A stretch of DNA of 21,322 nucleotides from DATFFO01 sp035250025 (lineage in GTDB: Bacteria > Actinomycetota > Acidimicrobiia > Spongiisociales > ZC4RG35). The notes under the pieces were generated by a model. It was not told the origin of the DNA. It made no database searches and saw only the letters and a list, made by a program, of their open reading frames with translations. Position numbers and translations under genes: made by a program. Of the stretch, positions 21,320 through 21,322 are shown piece by piece; within the stretch, counting starts at the first letter, position 1; each line of letters starts with the position of its first letter. The stretch spans positions 1 through 21,322 of the forward strand of contig DATFFO010000250.1 in NCBI GenBank assembly GCA_035250025.1, written 5' to 3'.

Positions 21320-21322
21320 CAC

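Noticed and set aside
1..21322. Search by eye for tRNA/rRNA genes, CRISPR arrays, insertion sequences, integrases and attachment repeats
   Set aside because: None was seen; the gaps are short and accounted for by promoters, operators or hairpins.

Overview
The window looks like a catabolic and transport island from a high-GC actinobacterium. The clues are pervasive G/C at third codon positions, an F420-type luciferase-like oxidoreductase, lipoproteins with long Thr/Gly/Asp/Pro-rich linkers after the lipobox, and several GTG/TTG starts. An Acidimicrobiia-like lineage would fit, but that is a guess from style, not a search result. No rRNA, tRNA, CRISPR array, insertion sequence or integrase is visible. 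No gap between genes exceeds about 200 bases.

Layout: (1) 9-1799 (+), a CocE/NonD-type alpha/beta hydrolase, convergent with a leftward set 5361-1878 (-) across a large hairpin. The leftward set is TauE/SafE permease, FAH-family hydrolase, LLM-type oxidoreductase and EamA permease, with start/stop overlaps at two of the three junctions. (2) 5446-6582 (+), an M24 'pita-bread' protein that has lost most metal ligands. (3) 6714-13078 (+), a complete peptide/opine-type ABC importer: lipoprotein, two permeases and two ATPases. (4) 13812-13075 (-), a second TauE/SafE permease at the end of a leftward operon 16163-13075: creatininase-family hydrolase, zinc alcohol dehydrogenase, SnoaL-like protein, TauE/SafE. 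(5) 21173-16355 (-), a second paralogous importer cassette with lipoprotein and two permeases but no ATPases, followed in the same direction by a LacI-family repressor gene.

The unifying signal is a CG-centred LacI-type operator, core GCAAACGATTG, found at 6656-6671, 16197-16214, 21256-21271 and, more weakly, 3666-3681. Three copies lie at recognisable promoters: in front of importer 1, the creatininase operon, and importer 2 plus lacI. The fourth lies between the FAH and LLM genes. I infer that the repressor encoded at 16355-17404 controls both importers, the hydrolase/dehydrogenase operon and itself, possibly also the LLM-EamA genes. The whole window would then be one regulon.

Working model (inference): an unidentified small molecule, for example a polyol or cyclitol, cyclic amide or peptide-like compound, is captured by two related lipoproteins. 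It is imported through two permease pairs that may share the single ATPase pair. It is then oxidised by the zinc dehydrogenase, opened or hydrolysed by the creatininase-family and possibly FAH/CocE enzymes, and an acidic end product may leave through the TauE/SafE proteins. The substrate cannot be read from sequence alone.
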